Source: Liquidambar formosana (lineage: Eukaryota; Streptophyta; Magnoliopsida; Saxifragales; Altingiaceae). From it: a stretch of DNA of 64,000 nucleotides. The stretch spans positions 27,136,717-27,200,716 of the forward strand of contig CM077828.1 in assembly GCA_039720395.1 (NCBI GenBank), in the 5' to 3' direction. Shown piece after piece: positions 60,101 through 64,000 of the stretch. A model generated the notes under the pieces. It saw only the letters and a program-made list of their open reading frames with translations. It did no database searches and was not told the DNA's origin. Position numbers and translations under genes: made by a program. The stretch's first letter is position 1, and the number at the start of each line of letters is the position of its first letter.

Positions 60101-63100
60101 ATCTATTGTAAAAAATAGTTGGAATCGGTTTCACAAAATCCCCATGAACTAATTAAAAAAAAAAAAAAACTTGAACATTAAATTGTGATCCATTGCCCCT
60201 CTATCAAATTTATTACCTATTTTTGTCCAAAATTTGTCAAATTTAATGTAAAAAACAATTATAAAAGTAGTTTATACATTAAATTCGATTAATGACATTA
60301 TATGATGCTCACATGGGCTATATCCTTCATACTTCTAATGACAAAAACGAAGAAGGAGATAAAGTACCACAATCAAATAGTTCAGGGAGTAATTCGTTTA
60401 GTTTTGAAGTTCAAGGAGATTGTGGGGAATTGACTTATAGTTCGAGGGGGATTTTGTGTATTTTACTCTTAGTATTATTATAAACACTAGTCACGAATCT
60501 AATAATTAGAGTCCCAGAATTTCGAAAGCTCGAAGTCCAACATGGAGTGCATCTGGTGAGTAAAAGAGTCATAATTTCTAGAGTGCGCACGTTCGATCAT
60601 GTGTGGTGATAATGCATATGAATTAACTATGTAATCATCAATTTTTTAATTTCTTTTGGTTTTGTCTCTCTATTTTATTATTTTTTTTTTTTTTTAAATG
60701 TTGGCTAGATTTTTTTTACCGATTGTGGCTATGAAATTCCTGATTTGTTTCCAAGCAAAATTTTGTATTTGGGCCATAACTCTTCTCTTTCCCTGATCTT
60801 TGTAAGGCATTTTACTTTTTAGTGGATAGAATCATTTTTTTTCCATGAAATTAAATATTATATATAAATTAATCAATAAAAAATTAAAAATAAATTGAGC
60901 CAACATTTAATGGGTCACATATGCACGTATTCAAATTTGATTGAAAGAGTATAAGCCAATCACCAAAATGGGGTAATAGATGGTATAATTGATCCACCAA
61001 GTGGGACCTAACATTTAGTCGGTTCAAATTTTTTAATTTATGCTGATATGATGTTGCATTTTTTTGTGAACCTAACAAACTGGACTTACTTGATTTATTC
61101 CATTTGTTTTTGTCTCGTACCGAAAAATATAGTACTTTGGGAGGAAAAAGAAAAAAAGGAAGAAGCTAGCACTATGATTCACGGGTTAACGGTTTAACTT
61201 ATCCAAAAATAAAATAATAATATTAATTATTAATTGTTGATTGTTTCACTCCTTCAAACAGCATGAATCTTACCTCTTTAAATTTTGACAAATATAACAG
61301 ATCATATTTTCGAGGAAATAATCAGCAATTATAGGGGATTATGTGTTCTAACTAAAAAGAAATAATTATGTTTACCTTTTTGTTGAATAGATGCTGTGTG
61401 GCAGTATCATGGTTTCCTTCTGAAATCAGACTGTTTGGGCAGAAACTCCTGAATTCAGGTAAGTCGTATAGATGCAAGCTTCTTAGTTCTCTAAAGGACC
61501 TTGATGGAAGTTTGCTCTGACATATCGCTTTCAAATTAACGACTTCAGAGATTTTCAATGACTCCAAGTTAGGGAAGATATTACTCGGAAGCAAATCCCC
61601 TGTATCAATAAGATATTCCAGCCCCTCACATTTGGTAAGCGTCAACGACTTCAATTGTTCGAGACTCCCTAGAGTTGGGTCATTGAGAACATTCTTCACG
61701 CCTTTTAGTGTTAAATGTAGAGTTTCTGTCTTCTTAAGCAGCACATTAATCCAATTGTCAACAGGAATCCCTGTATCAAGATTGAGCTTCAATTCATTTC
61801 GGAATTCATGTTCACGATCCCAGTACCAATCCTCACCAGGGTTTATAACTATTCCAAATCTCTTAAGGTTCCCAAAGGGATTGATACCTCGTGGAAATTT
61901 GGTAGTTGGTAAACAAGTTTCTAAAGTGGTCAATTTAGATAAGGATAGTAGCTCATTGAGGTTCACTTTATTTTCCGCGTTGCCTTCTTCTTCTTCAACC
62001 ACCCACTGCAAACCACTGTTTCTTAGGTACAATTCTTCCAGTCGTTTTAAGCTCAAAATGACCCCAGGTGTAACTGTTTCAATACCATCACATCCGGTCA
62101 AATCTAACAACCTTAGATGAGTTAGATTCCCAATTTCTCGAGGCAATTTTTTTATAGAAGAATATCGAATGCTGAGTATTACGAGTGCCTTCAACTGTCC
62201 AATTGCAGATATGTTTTCTAACTGGCAATTATGTAGACACAATGTTCGAAGCTCTGTCAAAAATGAGAGTGAGGGTGACTTTACCTGCCCCAAATTTAAC
62301 ACCTTGAGTTCTTTCATCCCTTCAAACAAATCATCTGGCACTTCTCGTGATTTAACCCTGCATTGCAGCCGTAAAAGTTCAAGTTTTGGGCAGTCCATCC
62401 GATCGGGAAGCTCATCCGTAGGCATAATGTTTATTGGAAACTCCTTCAATTCCCGACCATCTCCAAACTTAAAAACTTCTTCACCTTCTGTCGCTATAAA
62501 CCTGATGACATCACGCACTACGTCATGGACTCTGACGCTCTTTTTCCTGTAACCCTTTAGCAATAGATAAGAACCTTGAAGTTTCTTGACCAATGTGTGC
62601 GCTCTCTCTCTTGCTTGTTCCAAGGTATCAACATATTTGAACAAAGCTAGCCCCATCCCATATTTAACCAGATCTTCGACCGCAATGTTAGCGTCTTCTT
62701 TAAATAGGCAACAAAGCAACAAACATGACTTCGCTTCCTGACTACCCAAAAAATCATAACTCAACCTAATACTCTGATACACGTGTTTCAGCATATCTGT
62801 GATGTTTTCTGGGTTAGAATTCTTTAGTTGTAGTAGTGCATCTCTCCAATATTTAGGCTTCTTTTCCCCTTTTAGTGCCGCTCCGACTGTTACAATCGCA
62901 ATTGGTAAACGACCACATTCTTTTACAACCTCTTTTGCAATCTCATTCAAATCAGGTGAGTCAATAGAATCGCCTGCCTCCTGCTTGAACAAATTCCAGG
63001 CTTCTTCCTCATCTAGTACTTCGATTGTGAAAACACCTCTATCAGGAATTCCCGTCGTATGGCAAGCATGTCGGCTTCGTGACGTTACCACGACTTTGCA

Positions 63101-63961
63101 AACACCTCTAACAGGAATTCCGACCCTATCCAACTCAAGCCTCTCCCAAACATCATCCAGTATTATCAGGACCCTCTTACCATACATCAGTCTCTCCCGT
63201 AAAGCATCTGCTCTTTTAGAGAAATCCTTCTTATCGAACGGCAGGCCTAACTTTTCTCCAATTTCTTCTTGGATCTTGTTCACATCTTGATTTTGGCTGA
63301 CAACAACCATCACGTTCTCATCAAATAATTTCTCCGCTTCTGCTCCTTTGCGAATCTTCTGCACCGTTGTTGTCTTCCCTACGCCACCTAATCCACATAT
63401 CCCAATCGCATGGATGTCATCATCCTTCAGAGCTGCCATGATATCTTTCATAATGGACATTCTAGATTCAAAATCTACAAATTTTAACCGATTAATCTCT
63501 TCTTGGAGCCCAATGACATGTTGCGTCTTCGTCTTTGCTTCCTTACTAAGATTGTAACATGAAATCAGATCTGGACACAACCCACCCAACCACCGTTTGT
63601 TTACTCTGACTTCATCTTCCAACATTTTCTTCACCTCTTCGTTGGTCCGATCCGCCTTTGTTAGCAAGCTGTCAAGGCCAGGAGCGATAACCTGTCCATT
63701 TCTACTGGCTTCATCGACCGAATGTTGCGCCTCCTTTTGGATTTTACCAAGTCTGTCAACTTCTGTTTTGAGGGTCTTCATGTTGCTGCCGTAGTCAATC
63801 ACATAGCCAACGTGTTCTTGAATCAGCGGGACCACTCGGATTTTCTCTTCGATGAGATCAACCAAGCATCCTTTAATTTTCTCTCCAAAAAGATTAAACA
63901 AGCATCCCCCGATAAACAAGCATCCTCCGATTAGAGCTGCAATGGAAATAGGATTCTCCAT
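56940..63961 (-). CDS. NLR B: CC-NB-ARC-LRR immune receptor (RPS5/RPS2-like), apparently intact
   Basis: Five exons, all phase 0: 61376-63961, 59387-59887, 58550-58882, 57976-58410, 56940-57143. The product is about 1352 residues. Exon 1 has a hydrophobic N-terminus with a small internal repeat (GGCLFIGGCLF), a coiled-coil to about 160, P-loop GLGGVGKTT at about 190, kinase-2 VLIILDDVW at about 264, RNBS-B KVVVTSRS, a GLPL motif as CGRLPIAIVT (R for the usual G), an MHD-like VHDVVRD at about 478, then LRRs. Compared with NLR A, exon 1 lacks about 60 LRR residues near its end. Exons 2-4 are LRR and exon 5 is an acidic four-unit tail. No stop or frameshift was found. The ATG at 63961 matches the start of A and of fragment C. 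The promoter lies beyond the window. Likely a cytosolic or membrane-attached sensor of pathogen effectors. Confidence 0.92.
57976..59887 (-). other. NLR B exons 2-4 (LRR exons)
   Basis: Exons 59387-59887, 58550-58882 and 57976-58410 have the same lengths, phases and splice borders as in NLR A. Differences cluster in likely surface residues of the LRRs (for example FPNLKFLFVWNCNNL against LRNLKSLEVLYCGNL), as expected for ligand-facing positions. Confidence 0.85.
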
Positions 63962-64000
63962 TTCTATTTTCTTTTCCCTTCTTAGCTTCTTTCTGTCTTC

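Noticed and set aside
61270..61350. Possible small extra exon between NLR B exons 1 and 2
   Set aside because: A GTAAG donor follows AAATTTAAAGAG, but exons 1 and 2 already join in phase 0 and no reading frame support was found.
1..64000. CRISPR arrays, bacterial operons or ribosome binding sites
   Set aside because: The window is plant nuclear DNA; no spaced direct-repeat array or prokaryotic gene was seen.

Overview
This window is nuclear DNA of a flowering plant, most likely a eudicot. It is AT-rich, its genes are interrupted by GT-AG introns, and it holds plant-only families (CC-NB-ARC-LRR immune receptors, a BURP-domain polygalacturonase beta-subunit-like gene, the start of a SIS3-like RING E3 ligase gene) among plant mobile elements (hAT, Ty1-copia, MULE-, Harbinger- and CACTA-type elements, an endogenous pararetrovirus). 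The species cannot be named from the sequence alone.

Layout. 1-3.8 kb: a largely intact hAT transposase gene and the right end of its element. 3.8-4.3 kb: repeat R1. 4.3-11.75 kb: a near genome-length endogenous caulimovirid on the minus strand (coat, movement, protease, RT/RNase H and a putative transactivator frame), broken by stops and frameshifts, with a tRNA-Met primer site. 11.8-13.8 kb: a pseudogene of a phosphoglycerate-mutase-like protein (copy 1). 14-21.7 kb: mostly intergenic, with a LINE RNase H scrap and a Mutator-like MITE. 21.7-24.1 kb: a three-exon BURP/PG1-beta-like pseudogene (minus). 26.5-35.7 kb: NLR gene A (minus, five exons, one nonsense codon) and its 3' flank. 36.5-39.9 kb: repeat R2, a MITE and phosphoglycerate-mutase-like copy 2, cut by a 5'-truncated Ty1-copia element (39.9-44.1 kb). 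44.3-45.7 kb: promoter and first three exons of a SIS3-like gene with a frameshift, butted against an NLR N-terminal fragment (45.7-46.0 kb) and an LRR relic (46.5-46.8 kb). 47-54 kb: repeats, MITEs, repeat R3 and diverged copies of the 17-27 kb region. 55.4 kb: an orphan NLR tail exon. 56.9-64.0 kb: NLR gene B (minus), with an apparently intact five-exon coding sequence of about 1352 residues.

The main organising feature is a segmental tandem duplication. NLR A and B, with introns and 3' flanks, are nearly identical and lie about 28.7 kb apart. The upstream repeat R and the phosphoglycerate-mutase-like gene recur in the same order (R1 + copy 1; R2 + copy 2). The ancestral unit therefore looks like: intergenic segment, NLR, repeat R, phosphoglycerate-mutase-like gene. 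Later insertions (pararetrovirus, copia, MITEs) and point mutations made the copies different. Only NLR B and the hAT transposase look potentially functional. The most unusual items are the variable acidic repeat tail on the NLRs, the pararetrovirus with its intergenic hairpin, and the truncated SIS3-like gene facing an antisense NLR fragment.
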